From: Rhodoferax koreense | GTDB taxonomy: Bacteria > Pseudomonadota > Gammaproteobacteria > Burkholderiales > Burkholderiaceae_C | Direction of reading: 5' to 3' | DNA: 64,000 nt | Assembly: GCF_001955695.1 (NCBI RefSeq) | Contig: NZ_CP019236.1 | Span: 2,294,001 to 2,358,000 of the forward strand | Shown here: one piece after another, positions 15,780 through 23,608 of the stretch | Layout: each line of letters starts with the position of its first letter | How positions within the stretch are numbered: the first letter of the stretch is position 1 | Translations under genes and position numbers: made by a program | Notes under the pieces: generated by a model | The model's database searches: none | What the model was told of the DNA's origin: nothing | The model's input: the letters and a program-made list of their open reading frames with translations, nothing else

Positions 15780-15951
15780 CCCGAGATGCGCCAAGCCCTC
15801 CATAGCCGCACTTGCGGCGCTAACCCAGCCGCTGGCCTTCCTGCTACTGCGGGCAGCGGTGCGCTGGATCAATTCGATTGCGTCAGTTTTGAACATGCCG
15901 CAATCGTCCTTTTTTTTGCCTGAATCAACGAGACATGACGAGTCAAGAAAT

Positions 15952-16377
15952 ATGAAGCGCGCTGATCCGACGAATCAACACGACCTGCCACTGCGGCCAA
16001 AGATGCAAGACATCGACGCGGATGTGATTGCCAAACAGCCATCCATGACTTCGGCCCTGAAGCTTTGCCAGACCACCAGCGGGCTGGATGACAAGGCCTT
16101 TACAGGGGTAGGCGGCATCGTCAAAGACGGTGCGCAATGGTCTCGAATCATGAATTCGGGCCAGCACAACTTTCCCCAGGACGCGCTGAACAAGTTCATG
16201 GACAAGGCCGGGAACGAGGCGCCGCTGATGTGGTTGCTTCATTCCCGTGGCTACGACCTGGGCAGTTTGCGTAAGCGGGAAACCGAGACGGAGCGCGATC
16301 TTCGCATTGCCAATGAGCAGTTGGCATCTGTCACCGAACGGCTGCGTTACGCCGAATCCCTTTTGAAAGGCCGGTAA
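15952..16377 (+). CDS. CII-family phage regulatory protein
   Basis: 141 residues from ATG 15952 (MKRADPTNQHDLPLRPKMQD). The central region MTSALKLCQTTSGLDDKAFT, then IVKDGAQWSRIMNSGQHNFP and NEAPLMWLLHSRGYDLGSL, matches the phage regulatory CII family (PF06892 type), which has an HTH followed by a C-terminal coiled coil (ETERDLRIANEQLASVTERL). It is probably a transcription regulator of the lysis-lysogeny choice. The preceding ~170 bases (15780-15951) contain no supported gene. Confidence 0.75.
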   Translation: MKRADPTNQHDLPLRPKMQDIDADVIAKQPSMTSALKLCQTTSGLDDKAFTGVGGIVKDGAQWSRIMNSGQHNFPQDALNKFMDKAGNEAPLMWLLHSRGYDLGSLRKRETETERDLRIANEQLASVTERLRYAESLLKGR

Positions 16378-16649
16378 TGAACGAACCCATCAAGAGTGGT
16401 GACCGCTGCCTCGTCATCGCCGGCAGCTTGGGCGACAAGGGTCCAAACATCGGCAAGACCGTACTTGTGACATCGCTGATGGGCGAGCACAGCCAACACG
16501 GCCGGATCTGGCGCTGTGTCGCCCCCAACCTTGTGACCGACTGCGGCGTGATCGGCGTAGCTGCCGACTTTGCCGCAAGCTGGTTGCAGAAGCTTCCCCC
16601 AGCGCCACAAGACATGGCGCTGGCCATTGATCGGAGACAAGCAGCATGA
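16377..16649 (+). CDS. Hypothetical early protein, 90 aa
   Basis: ATG shares its A with the previous TAA. MNEPIKSGDRCLVIAGSLGD and IGKTVLVTSLMGEH suggest a small SH3/KOW-like barrel. No function recognised. Confidence 0.68.
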   Translation: MNEPIKSGDRCLVIAGSLGDKGPNIGKTVLVTSLMGEHSQHGRIWRCVAPNLVTDCGVIGVAADFAASWLQKLPPAPQDMALAIDRRQAA

Positions 16650-16891
16650 CCACCAAGAAGCTATTGAACAGCGCTGGCCGCCAACAGGTAGGCCTGCAGC
16701 CCGCACCCTACGGCCCCAAGCCATTGAAGGAATTGCTACCTAACGCCGCTGGTGGTGTTGGCCGCAAGTTCGCCAAAGACCCGGCCTACCAATTCGAGCA
16801 CCCGAAGAAGTTCTGCAATTCGATGCACGGCGTGGCACCGCAGAACTATCCATGGCTGCATCTGCGCCCCAACACGAGGACTGGCACATGA
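16646..16891 (+). CDS. Hypothetical early protein, 81 aa
   Basis: Overlaps both neighbours (ATGA). Starts MTTKKLLNSAGRQQVGLQPA, rich in Pro, Lys and Gly with little predicted structure. Function unknown. Confidence 0.6.
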   Translation: MTTKKLLNSAGRQQVGLQPAPYGPKPLKELLPNAAGGVGRKFAKDPAYQFEHPKKFCNSMHGVAPQNYPWLHLRPNTRTGT

Positions 16892-17811
16892 GCGCCGTCA
16901 TGAACGATCTGCCGTCCCTGATCGCGTGGGCGATGCAATACGAGGCGGCTAACGGATGTCGCCCCAAGTTGCGTGTAAGCGTATCGGGTGGACGTACTTC
17001 GATGTTCATGGCGAAGTGGTGCAAGGAAAACCTTGGTCCGTACTTCGACACCCTGTTTATGTTTGCCAACACAAGCCGCGAACACGCAGATACGTATCGG
17101 TTTCTGGAGGCTGGCGATAAGGCTTTTGGCCTTGGACTAACTCTGATTGAAGCAGTCGTGAATCGCACTGCAGTGGCCGCCAAGGCTTGCAGCGGAAAAG
17201 TTGTCGGTTATAGCGAACTTCGCAAAGACGGTTCCATTTTCCGCGAGGTCTGTGCAGCGTATGGCCTGCCGAACCAGACTTTCAAGTTGTGCACCCGCGA
17301 ACTCAAGACCAACCCAATGGACAAGTTCGCGGAGTCTGTAGGTTTTGGCGATGCACTCGTCGCCATCGGTATACGTGCTGATGAAACACGTCGCGTCTCG
17401 AAGTCCGCAACCAAGAACAGACTGATTTACCCGTTGGTTGATTTCGTTCCAACCACGAAGCTCGACGTGTTGGAGTTCTTCGAGCAATTCGATTGGGACC
17501 TGCGCATCCCCGAGCAGGATGGCAACTGTGTTGACTGCCATAAAAAGTCTGACCGCAAGTTGCAGGCTGTTTACATGGCAACACCGGAGGTTTTTGACTG
17601 GAGTCAGCAGCTTGATGACGACTTCAAAACAGTAGGCCCGAACAGCATAGCCGGTGTTCGCGTCGATGAGCCACGCAAGCGTTGGCGAGGTTACCGCGAT
17701 ACCCGCGAACTTCTGGACGCGTTGCGTAGCGCCTCCTATCACCCACTTGCTATTACTGATGGCGGGTGCTCCGAGTCGTGCGAAGTCTATGAAACGGAAG
17801 AGGTTGCCTGA
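16888..17811 (+). CDS. PAPS reductase-like (PP-loop ATPase) protein
   Basis: 307 residues from ATG 16888. The PP-loop signature is VSVSGGRTSMFMAKWC, followed by LFMFANTSREHADTYRFLE and a Cys-rich end with CVDCHKKSDRKL and GGCSESCEV. These features match the phosphoadenosine-phosphosulfate reductase family of ATP pyrophosphatases. In phages such proteins may take part in DNA or nucleotide modification (DndC is a relative) or sulfur metabolism. No other dnd-type gene lies nearby. It is coupled to the replication genes downstream. Confidence 0.85.
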   Translation: MSAVMNDLPSLIAWAMQYEAANGCRPKLRVSVSGGRTSMFMAKWCKENLGPYFDTLFMFANTSREHADTYRFLEAGDKAFGLGLTLIEAVVNRTAVAAKACSGKVVGYSELRKDGSIFREVCAAYGLPNQTFKLCTRELKTNPMDKFAESVGFGDALVAIGIRADETRRVSKSATKNRLIYPLVDFVPTTKLDVLEFFEQFDWDLRIPEQDGNCVDCHKKSDRKLQAVYMATPEVFDWSQQLDDDFKTVGPNSIAGVRVDEPRKRWRGYRDTRELLDALRSASYHPLAITDGGCSESCEVYETEEVA

Positions 17812-18602
17812 TGGCACGAGCGCGCAACATCAAGCCAGGCTTCTTCAAGAACGAGATTCTTGGGGTTGCCGATCCGCTGTACAGCCTTCTTTTTGAGGGC
17901 TTGTGGATTCTGGCCGACCGTGCGGGCAAGTTGGAAGACCGTCCTTTGCGCATCAAGGCCGAGGTGTTCCCTTACCGCGACGGCCTGGACATCGAAGCCA
18001 TGCTGACCTGGTTGCAGGACCAGGGCTTCATTCGCCGCTATGTGGTCGCAGGAAAGCGCTACATCCTCGTGCTGGAGTTCGTGAAACATCAGAACCCGCA
18101 CAAGAACGAAACCGAGTCAGAAATACCTGATCCCGAGGAAATCGGAACAAAGCCCGAACTTATCGGAAGCACTCGCGCTGATCCCGGATTCCTGATTCCT
18201 GATTCTCTGATTCCTGATTCCCTCAACTCTGATTCCTTGTTGCCCGCCGCTGCCGCGCCGGCACAACGGGCGACACGGTTGCCAGCCGATTGGGTTCTCC
18301 CGATGGCATGGGGGGAATGGACGGTTGCCGAGTTCCCAGGCTGGAAAGCGGACTTCATCCGCAACGAGGCCGCGAAGTTTGCCGACTTCTGGCGAGCGAA
18401 GTCGGGCAAGGACGCGACGAAGCTGGACTGGCAAGCCACATGGCGCAACTGGTGCCGGAATGCCAAGCCGCCTGGACGCTCCTTTGGCGGTGCGGTCAGT
18501 GACTCAGACCGTGCCGCCGCAAATGCCCAGTCCACAGCCGATGCCGCCCGAATCCTTGGATTCGACAACCTCACACCGGAGACGATAGATGCAGAAGAAT
18601 GA
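17811..18602 (+). CDS. Phage replication initiator (O-like)
   Basis: 263 residues. The N-terminal winged-helix pattern (RARNIKPGFFKNEILGVADP, then LYSLLFEGLWILADRAGKLE and PYRDGLDIEAMLTWLQDQGF) is typical of phage replication organiser/O-like proteins. A low-complexity LIPDSLIPDSLNSDSL linker follows. The C-terminal domain carries WGEWTVAEFPGWK and DWQATWRNWCRNA, like DnaT/primosomal C-terminal regions. Iteron-like DNA repeats encode the linker. It is followed by a helicase-loader-like gene, as O is by P in lambda. Confidence 0.82.
   Translation: MARARNIKPGFFKNEILGVADPLYSLLFEGLWILADRAGKLEDRPLRIKAEVFPYRDGLDIEAMLTWLQDQGFIRRYVVAGKRYILVLEFVKHQNPHKNETESEIPDPEEIGTKPELIGSTRADPGFLIPDSLIPDSLNSDSLLPAAAAPAQRATRLPADWVLPMAWGEWTVAEFPGWKADFIRNEAAKFADFWRAKSGKDATKLDWQATWRNWCRNAKPPGRSFGGAVSDSDRAAANAQSTADAARILGFDNLTPETIDAEE
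18192..18235 (+). other. Candidate phage replication origin (iterons inside O-like gene)
   Basis: Five exact CTGATTC heptamers at 18192, 18199, 18207, 18214 and 18229, in a locally AT-richer part of the O-like gene. Lambda ori likewise lies as iterons within gene O. The repeats encode the inter-domain linker, so protein sequence constraint is low. Confidence 0.5.
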
Positions 18603-19356
18603 TTTCACCGAGTTCTCGGAAATGCTGGATGCGATCTGGAGCCTGAAGGGCCCGGTCCCGACTGCCAGCCAGAAAGCCATGTTCTTCCGCGTGCTCGCCG
18701 AGTACCCGCTGAACGAGGTCCGTGCCGGATTGGATGCCCATGTCAAAGACCCGATCCGCGGCAAGTTCCTGCCAATGCCGGCCGATGTGATCGCGCAGAT
18801 CAAGGGCATTGTTTCCGAGGATGGCCGGCCCGGCGCCGAGGAAGCCTGGGCAATGGCCGTTCGTGCCCGAGATGAGGCTGTGACCATCGTGTGGACTGCA
18901 GAGATGTCGGAAGCCATGGGCGTGTGTCAACCGCTGGTGCAGGCCGGCGATGACGTGGGCGCCCGCATGGCATTCAAGGAGGCTTACACCCGGCTGGTCG
19001 CCCAGGCCCGCGAATCGCGGATTCCGCCTGAGTGGGTGGTGAGTCTAGGCCATGACGCTGCAGGCCGAGATTCTGTGCTGCTGCCGCATGTGCAGGCTGG
19101 ACGCTTGAGTGCTGATGTGCTGTCGGTCCCACAGATTGGTCTTGGCCAGGTGCTCGCATTGCCTGCCCCGGCCGATGCCACGCCGAAAAACCTCGCACTC
19201 CGCGCCCAGGCACTCCAGCGGCTGGCCGAGCTACGGGACGAGATCGCTGCCCAGCATGACATCGGATTCTCGAACGATGCCGAGCGCGAACGCCTGCAAG
19301 CCCTCAAGGCCGAGGCGCAGCGCCGAGTTGACGAATACGCCAAGGAGGCCGCATGA
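18589..19356 (+). CDS. Helicase-loader-like replication protein (P-like)
   Basis: 255 residues, starting MQKNDFTEFSEMLDAIWSLK. The N-terminal part, FRVLAEYPLNEVRAGLDAHV with KFLPMPADVIAQI, fits the G39P/loader-type domain seen in phage helicase loaders. The C-terminal half is Ala-rich and coiled-coil. It follows the initiator gene with a short overlap. The loader assignment rests on this motif and on gene order. Confidence 0.62.
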   Translation: MQKNDFTEFSEMLDAIWSLKGPVPTASQKAMFFRVLAEYPLNEVRAGLDAHVKDPIRGKFLPMPADVIAQIKGIVSEDGRPGAEEAWAMAVRARDEAVTIVWTAEMSEAMGVCQPLVQAGDDVGARMAFKEAYTRLVAQARESRIPPEWVVSLGHDAAGRDSVLLPHVQAGRLSADVLSVPQIGLGQVLALPAPADATPKNLALRAQALQRLAELRDEIAAQHDIGFSNDAERERLQALKAEAQRRVDEYAKEAA

Positions 19357-19517
19357 CCCTCCGTCAAGCCATCAACCTGCTGGAAGCGCGCCTGGCTGGC
19401 GAAGACTTCCCCGAGGAACTGATCAACGACGCCCTACGACTGACAGGCGATCTTGAGCCCATCGAATGGCCGATGAACAAGGCCGTGCCACTGCCAACTT
19501 ACAAGGAGGTCGCATGA
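19353..19517 (+). CDS. Small early protein, 54 aa
   Basis: ATG overlaps the previous stop (ATGA) and follows AAGGAGG. The product MTLRQAINLLEARLAGEDFP ends YKEVA and overlaps the next ATG. It is helical and acidic in the middle. Real on the basis of ribosome site and coupling; role unknown. Confidence 0.65.
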   Translation: MTLRQAINLLEARLAGEDFPEELINDALRLTGDLEPIEWPMNKAVPLPTYKEVA

Positions 19518-19672
19518 CCGAAGAGGAAATTGAAGAAATGCTGCTCCTGATGGAGCAGACCGCGAACATGCTGCGCGGCATGGCTATGGACCCGAGCATC
19601 CCAACGCACGCCAAACAAGCATTGCGCGCACGAATCGCAGAACTTGACGCGATGGTCGAGAAATTTGCTTAA
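19514..19672 (+). CDS. Small helical protein, 52 aa
   Basis: ATG 19514 has AAGGAGG eight bases upstream; longer in-frame starts lie inside the previous gene. MTEEEIEEMLLLMEQTANML and IAELDAMVEKFA predict a two-helix coiled coil. Function unknown. Confidence 0.65.
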   Translation: MTEEEIEEMLLLMEQTANMLRGMAMDPSIPTHAKQALRARIAELDAMVEKFA

Positions 19673-19681
19673 GGAACCAGC

Positions 19682-19981
19682 ATGACCACACCAATCAAGC
19701 GATACGACCTATACGGCGCGAATCCCTATACGGGCATGCCAGACGCCAACCTGGAGCCTTTAGGCGAATGGGTGCGCCACACCGACCACCTTGCAGCCGT
19801 AGAGGCCGCAGTGAAGGCGGAGAGGGAGGCGATTCTGAAGGAATTGGTTCGGCGCGAGCGAAAACACGGTGATGCGAAATATACGCAAGTAACCGAAGGA
19901 AGGATGTGGGGCGTAAAGGAAGCCATTGAGTTGATCTCTGCCCGCTCCCAGCCAATGAGCCAACCAAAGGAGGGGGTATGA
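19682..19981 (+). CDS. Hypothetical early protein, 99 aa
   Basis: Starts MTTPIKRYDLYGANPYTGMP, follows AAGGAACC, and contains EWVRHTDHLAAVEAAVKAER, a motif repeatedly seen in short Burkholderiales phage proteins that end in a coiled coil. No function known. Confidence 0.68.
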   Translation: MTTPIKRYDLYGANPYTGMPDANLEPLGEWVRHTDHLAAVEAAVKAEREAILKELVRRERKHGDAKYTQVTEGRMWGVKEAIELISARSQPMSQPKEGV

Positions 19982-20256
19982 ACTGCAAGCCTGGTGATTT
20001 GGCGCTTTGCATCAAGGGCGAACAAGAGGGCAAGACATGCGAAATCATTTCGCTGGGGGATGCCTACAAAGAAAAGGCTACCGGGCAGTTCTTGCAGGGC
20101 TGGCTAATCTCATTCCCGCGCTCTGTGAAGTGGGGTCAGCCGAACGGATGGGACTCGGCGACCGAGGGCTGGTATCCAGACGCATGGCTGAAGCCATTGC
20201 GCGATCCAGGTCCAGGCGCGGTAGACGAAACCCTTCGCGAGCGGGAGGTCGCATGA
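19978..20256 (+). CDS. Hypothetical early protein, 92 aa
   Basis: MNCKPGDLALCIKGEQEGKT and GWYPDAWLKPLRDPG suggest a small beta-barrel ending in a proline-rich tail. ATGA overlaps join it to both neighbours. Function unknown. Confidence 0.68.
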   Translation: MNCKPGDLALCIKGEQEGKTCEIISLGDAYKEKATGQFLQGWLISFPRSVKWGQPNGWDSATEGWYPDAWLKPLRDPGPGAVDETLREREVA

Positions 20257-20436
20257 ATGACCTACCAAACCGAGTTCACCCACATCCTTCGCATGGCTCT
20301 ACTCCCAGGATTCAGGGATCACGCCAGATACAGGGCGCAGCAACTGGAGTCAACCTACCCCGGCCTGTACGAGGCTGTGAAGTCCGAACTCGCGCGGAAG
20401 TCATCCGAGGACGGAGCGAAGAAGTGTTTGGGGTAA
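20257..20436 (+). CDS. Small early protein, 59 aa
   Basis: The frame from ATG 20257 reads MTYQTEFTHILRMALLPGFR, then LESTYPGLYEAVKSELARKS, a protein-like composition. The alternative frame from ATG 20253 gives a Pro/Arg-rich product that looks like a shadow. GGGAGG is present upstream. Function unknown. Confidence 0.65.
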   Translation: MTYQTEFTHILRMALLPGFRDHARYRAQQLESTYPGLYEAVKSELARKSSEDGAKKCLG

Positions 20437-20440
20437 CACC

Positions 20441-20746
20441 ATGAGCCAAATGATCGTTTGCTCATTTTCTGGCGGCATCGATGAAATGAAACGCGCTGAC
20501 CAACGCGACCCGGTGAAGGTGCTGCGCGTTCTGGTACGGGATGGGCGTTACAGCTGCTTTGATGCATCGGCCAATCTGACGATTGCTCGCACCATTACCA
20601 ACATGCACCACAAGGCATTGATCTACGGCGGAAAGAAGTACGGCCGCGTGCTGAAGCTGGATAACACGCTTGAATACCCCTGGTCCAAGGTGGTGCTGGC
20701 AGAGGGTGGAGAGAGGTTGCTGGCTGATCATCCGGAGGGCACATGA
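20441..20746 (+). CDS. Hypothetical early protein, 101 aa
   Basis: Starts MSQMIVCSFSGGIDEMKRAD and contains RVLVRDGRYSCFDASANLTI, possibly a small DNA-binding or regulatory fold. It ends in the start of ninG (ATGA). No family recognised. Confidence 0.65.
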   Translation: MSQMIVCSFSGGIDEMKRADQRDPVKVLRVLVRDGRYSCFDASANLTIARTITNMHHKALIYGGKKYGRVLKLDNTLEYPWSKVVLAEGGERLLADHPEGT

Positions 20747-21336
20747 TCGCCCAAAAGCCACTCAAGCCCAAGCCCTGCAAGTTTTGCAAGGCTCAATTCC
20801 AGCCGCGCAGCTCCTGGGCTCGCGCCTGCTCGCAGTATTGCGCAAGCCGCCTAGTTGACCAGGCCAACGAAAAGAAGGCAAAGGCCGCTGCTGTGGCTGA
20901 CAAGCGGGAGACGCGCCAGAAGCTGGAGAAGCTCAAGACGCGCAGCCAGTGGATAAAGGAGTGCCAGGTCGTGGTCAACAAGGTCGCCCGCCTGCGCGAC
21001 ATCCTATACCGGCCGTGCTGCATTTCCTGCGGTCTGCCTTACCGCGGCGCATTCGGTGGTGCATTTGACGCCGGCCACATGCGCAGCGTTGGCAGCGCCC
21101 CGCACATGCGCTTCTGGCTCCCGCAAATCAACCTGCAGTGCCATGGGTGCAACCGCTACCTGGGCGGCAACGTGGTCGAGTACCGCAAGGGGATGGTCAA
21201 GCTGCACGGCCTGGAAAAGGTAGAGGCCATCGAATGCATGCAGCACTCGCCAAAGTGGGACATCCCATATCTCACCCGACTGAAAACCGTGATGAACAAG
21301 AAGGCCCGACGCCTGGAAAAGAGGATTGCAGCATGA
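20743..21336 (+). CDS. ninG: NinG-family recombination nuclease
   Basis: 197 residues. An N-terminal zinc site (CKFCKAQF...C) precedes a Lys-rich coiled coil. The NinG core follows with CCISCGLPYRGAFGGAFDAG, the HMRSVGS motif and NLQCHGCNRYLGGN. NinG (Rap) is a structure-specific nuclease that targets recombination intermediates in lambda-type recombination. Position between replication genes and the late switch is standard. Confidence 0.9.
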   Translation: MIAQKPLKPKPCKFCKAQFQPRSSWARACSQYCASRLVDQANEKKAKAAAVADKRETRQKLEKLKTRSQWIKECQVVVNKVARLRDILYRPCCISCGLPYRGAFGGAFDAGHMRSVGSAPHMRFWLPQINLQCHGCNRYLGGNVVEYRKGMVKLHGLEKVEAIECMQHSPKWDIPYLTRLKTVMNKKARRLEKRIAA

Positions 21337-21656
21337 AACATTTGAATGAGCGCGAGCAGATCAGGAACGCGGCCACAAAGTGGCGGTGGCAATACGCCGG
21401 ATATCCCAAGAACTCCGAGTTTTCCAAGATCTCGCAAAAACTGGAAAAGCTTGATGTCAACTCTGCCACTGCCGAGGATGTAAAAAATATCATCGGCAAT
21501 GACTCATGGTGCTCGCCTATGGGGTGCAATGAGTGCGGTAAGAGTTCGTGGGAATGCGTCGAACTTGGTGAGCCTGCTGACTATGAAAGCCGTACTGCGC
21601 ATATTTGTCGAGACTGCTTGGTTGCTGCGTTAGCGCTGATTGGGGTGAACACATGA
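21333..21656 (+). CDS. Hypothetical early protein with CxxC pairs, 107 aa
   Basis: ATG 21333 overlaps the ninG stop. Residues MKHLNEREQIRNAATKWRWQ start a helical region. CSPMGCNECGKS and HICRDCLVAALALIG are a probable zinc-binding pair. It lies between ninG and ninB. Function unknown. Confidence 0.66.
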   Translation: MKHLNEREQIRNAATKWRWQYAGYPKNSEFSKISQKLEKLDVNSATAEDVKNIIGNDSWCSPMGCNECGKSSWECVELGEPADYESRTAHICRDCLVAALALIGVNT

Positions 21657-21784
21657 AACCACGCATTCGATTGATTGACCGCATGTGGGCATGCCGCAGG
21701 CCGTCCATGGATATTCGTGAATGGATCGGCTTCGGCTACACGCCGAAAGAGGCCTATGAAGACTGGCTGGAGGTAAACAAATGA
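21653..21784 (+). CDS. Small early protein, 43 aa
   Basis: Coupled by ATGA on both sides. MKPRIRLIDRMWACRRPSMD, then GFGYTPKEAYEDWLEVNK. The pattern of a short basic N-terminus and a C-terminal W-containing helix is protein-like. Role unknown. Confidence 0.6.
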   Translation: MKPRIRLIDRMWACRRPSMDIREWIGFGYTPKEAYEDWLEVNK

Positions 21785-22191
21785 GCGACAAACTTACCCT
21801 GGAGCTCCACAACCGCAGCCAAGCGTGGGAACTGATCAAGACCGTGCTTTACCCATTCCTGCGTGACAGTCTGCAGGGAGGTCGCTCATGGATTCTCACG
21901 GTAACCCGCCGTAAGCGATCCAAGCCGCAGAACCGGCGCTATTGGGGCCGCGGCGTGCTTGCGCAAATCTCCGAGCAGGTAACCGTGAACGGCCGGCTTT
22001 TCTCGGCCGAGGTGTGGCACGAGCAGTTCAAGCGCCAGTTCATTGGCGTGATCGAGCTCCCCAATGGCCAGGTGGTAGGCATGAGCTCCACCGAGCTCGA
22101 CACCGCCGAATTCAGCATTTTCTGCCAGAAGGTCGAAGCCCATGCCGTGACTGAACTCGGCGTCACCTTTTACGAATTGGAATCAGCATGA
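21781..22191 (+). CDS. ninB: NinB-family recombination protein
   Basis: 136 residues, matching NinB/Orf (PF05772): LTLELHNRSQAWELIKTVLY, then RRKRSKPQNRRYWGRGVLAQ and GMSSTELDTAEFSIFCQKVE. Lambda Orf/NinB binds single-stranded DNA and helps load recombinases. The lambda order is ninB before ninG; here ninG comes first. Confidence 0.9.
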   Translation: MSDKLTLELHNRSQAWELIKTVLYPFLRDSLQGGRSWILTVTRRKRSKPQNRRYWGRGVLAQISEQVTVNGRLFSAEVWHEQFKRQFIGVIELPNGQVVGMSSTELDTAEFSIFCQKVEAHAVTELGVTFYELESA

Positions 22192-22484
22192 CCTGTGAAC
22201 GCTGCAACCAAGAAGGCCACGACATCCACCAATGCCGTGCACCACTGATGGGCCTCGGAACGCTGGTCAAGCCACCAGCACCACAACCAGCGCAAAAGCG
22301 CCACCGCGGCCCCAACAAGAACCCGCGGCCGGCACCCAAACGGGCAAAGCGCCTGGCGCTCAAGTTACCCGAGACGACTCAGGAAAAGCTCGTCGCCATG
22401 GCAGCAGGCCGAAAGCGCACGCAGTTCATCGTGAACCTGATCGAACAGGAGCACGCGCGCAGATTTTCCCCGCAACCCGCCTAA
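22188..22484 (+). CDS. Zinc-knuckle plus ribbon-helix-helix-like protein, 98 aa
   Basis: MTCERCNQEGHDIHQC is a CX2CX4HX4C zinc knuckle, the retroviral nucleocapsid type. A Pro/Lys-rich basic linker follows. The C-terminus LALKLPETTQEKLVAMAAGR then FIVNLIEQEHARR looks like a ribbon-helix-helix DNA-binding domain. The combination suggests nucleic-acid binding, possibly regulatory. It is close to the late switch. Confidence 0.65.
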   Translation: MTCERCNQEGHDIHQCRAPLMGLGTLVKPPAPQPAQKRHRGPNKNPRPAPKRAKRLALKLPETTQEKLVAMAAGRKRTQFIVNLIEQEHARRFSPQPA

Positions 22485-22501
22485 CCGGCACAACCTGAAA
22501 G

Positions 22502-22690
22502 ATGAATATGACTGCTGACATGGATGAAAACGGCGCCCTATGGATTCGGCCGGAAACCCCAGCAGAGGCTTATTTGCTGCGTTGCTGGTCCGACAAGAGG
22601 GGCGAGACGCTAAAGACGGCTGGACTGGCGACATATACAGGCATGGAAACGATGGTCATCGTCTCCTCATGGCCGCAAACCAACCACTGA
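22502..22690 (+). CDS. Small hypothetical protein, 62 aa
   Basis: MNMTADMDENGALWIRPETP, then AEAYLLRCWSDKRG. It resembles short phage proteins of unknown function with a Trp-x-x-Pro motif. The ribosome site is moderate (GAAAG). Confidence 0.6.
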   Translation: MNMTADMDENGALWIRPETPAEAYLLRCWSDKRGETLKTAGLATYTGMETMVIVSSWPQTNH

Positions 22691-22702
22691 AAGGCTGGTG
22701 AG

Positions 22703-23086
22703 ATGAACCGAGACATCACCCAACGTGAAATTCTGGACGACATCCTCTCGCGCTGGCACGGATGGGCTAAGAACTATGCCCCGGTTCCAGTGTGCGGCGC
22801 TGACCCGATGTTCCGCAACGCGAAGTCATCCAAGCAGTGGGACACTACCGAAGACATCGTAGACGCCGAGATCAACAGCAAGATTATGAAGGCCGTTGAT
22901 TTCCAGGTGAGCGAGATGCAAGACCCTTACAAGGCAGGCATCTACGTCCTGGCCAGGAATTGCTACACCGGCCGCAGTGTGTGGATGAGCCCGCGGCTAC
23001 CGCAAGACCCGGCAGAGCGTGGTGTGGTGCTGGCTGAAGCTCGGACGCAGTTGATCAAGCGGCTAGTTTCGGCGGGCGTGATGTAA
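22703..23086 (+). CDS. Candidate late regulator in Q position, 127 aa
   Basis: The last gene before the late promoter. MNRDITQREILDDILSRWHG, WAKNYAPVPVCGADPMFRNA and PRLPQDPAERGVVLAEARTQ. Position just before a promoter-terminator pair is where lambda carries the Q antiterminator. No sequence resemblance to lambda Q is visible by eye. The regulatory role is inferred only from location. Confidence 0.6.
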   Translation: MNRDITQREILDDILSRWHGWAKNYAPVPVCGADPMFRNAKSSKQWDTTEDIVDAEINSKIMKAVDFQVSEMQDPYKAGIYVLARNCYTGRSVWMSPRLPQDPAERGVVLAEARTQLIKRLVSAGVM

Positions 23087-23094
23087 AAAATGTG

Positions 23095-23124
23095 TTGACA
23101 CGCGCTCGGCAGTTCATCTAATAT
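23095..23124 (+). promoter_or_regulatory. Late promoter (pR'-like)
   Basis: A perfect -35 TTGACA (23095-23100), 18 bases, then TAATAT (23119-23124). Transcription would start near 23131, about 30 bases before a strong terminator. Confidence 0.75.
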
Positions 23125-23158
23125 CCGCATCGGAAGGCCTCAGTGCCTCCAAAATTCA

Positions 23159-23190
23159 CCCGCTCAGGTCTAGGCCTCGGCGGGTTTTTT
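23159..23190 (+). terminator. tR'-like terminator
   Basis: CCCGC pairs with GCGGG around an inner AGGTC/GGCCT pairing, followed by TTTTTT. It lies ~30-60 bases downstream of the late promoter start. Confidence 0.85.
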
Positions 23191-23608
23191 CGTTTCCCGG
23201 TCTGAATACGCGAGCTTTGTCCTTGCCGGGATCCTATGGAGTGACAAGCGTGGGCCTGGCGAACCCTTCGTGCATAAATCAGCCTTAAGAACCAGGAACA
23301 ATTCGGCGGTATCCATTCCGCAGCGGCCGTAAGGGCGCCGGAGAGTAGGGCTACAACCCGAAGCGTAACCGGCAATTTTCCGCTGGCCAGTTCGACACCA
23401 AAAGCTTTATGCCCAGGAACTGAGCCAGCACCTACGCACCCGGAAATACCGGCAACTTGAGCCGGCTCGCTGCGGGTAAACAGCGGGAAACCTTCAGCCA
23501 CTGCGGCAGCGGCGATCAAGGGAGCCGAGGACCGGTCAGCGCAGGCAATCGCTAAATCCGATGCGCTCTCATCATCGAACACGCCGTGAGGCACTCGAAA
23601 GCACCAAC
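23191..23608 (+). other. Gene-free late leader
   Basis: About 420 bases without a supportable gene on either strand. A long minus-strand frame exists but has no ribosome site, sits over the terminator and lacks any family resemblance. The stretch holds several short inverted repeats, such as GCGGCCGTAAGGGCGCC. It probably forms the untranslated leader of the late message. Confidence 0.6.

Noticed and set aside
23391..23415. T-loop-like GTTCGAC suggesting a tRNA
   Set aside because: Flanking bases do not form the five-pair T stem and no acceptor or anticodon arm fits. No tRNA was found by eye in the prophage.
23118..23594. Minus-strand frame of 158 codons across the late leader
   Set aside because: It runs over the late promoter and terminator, has no ribosome site and no recognisable fold.
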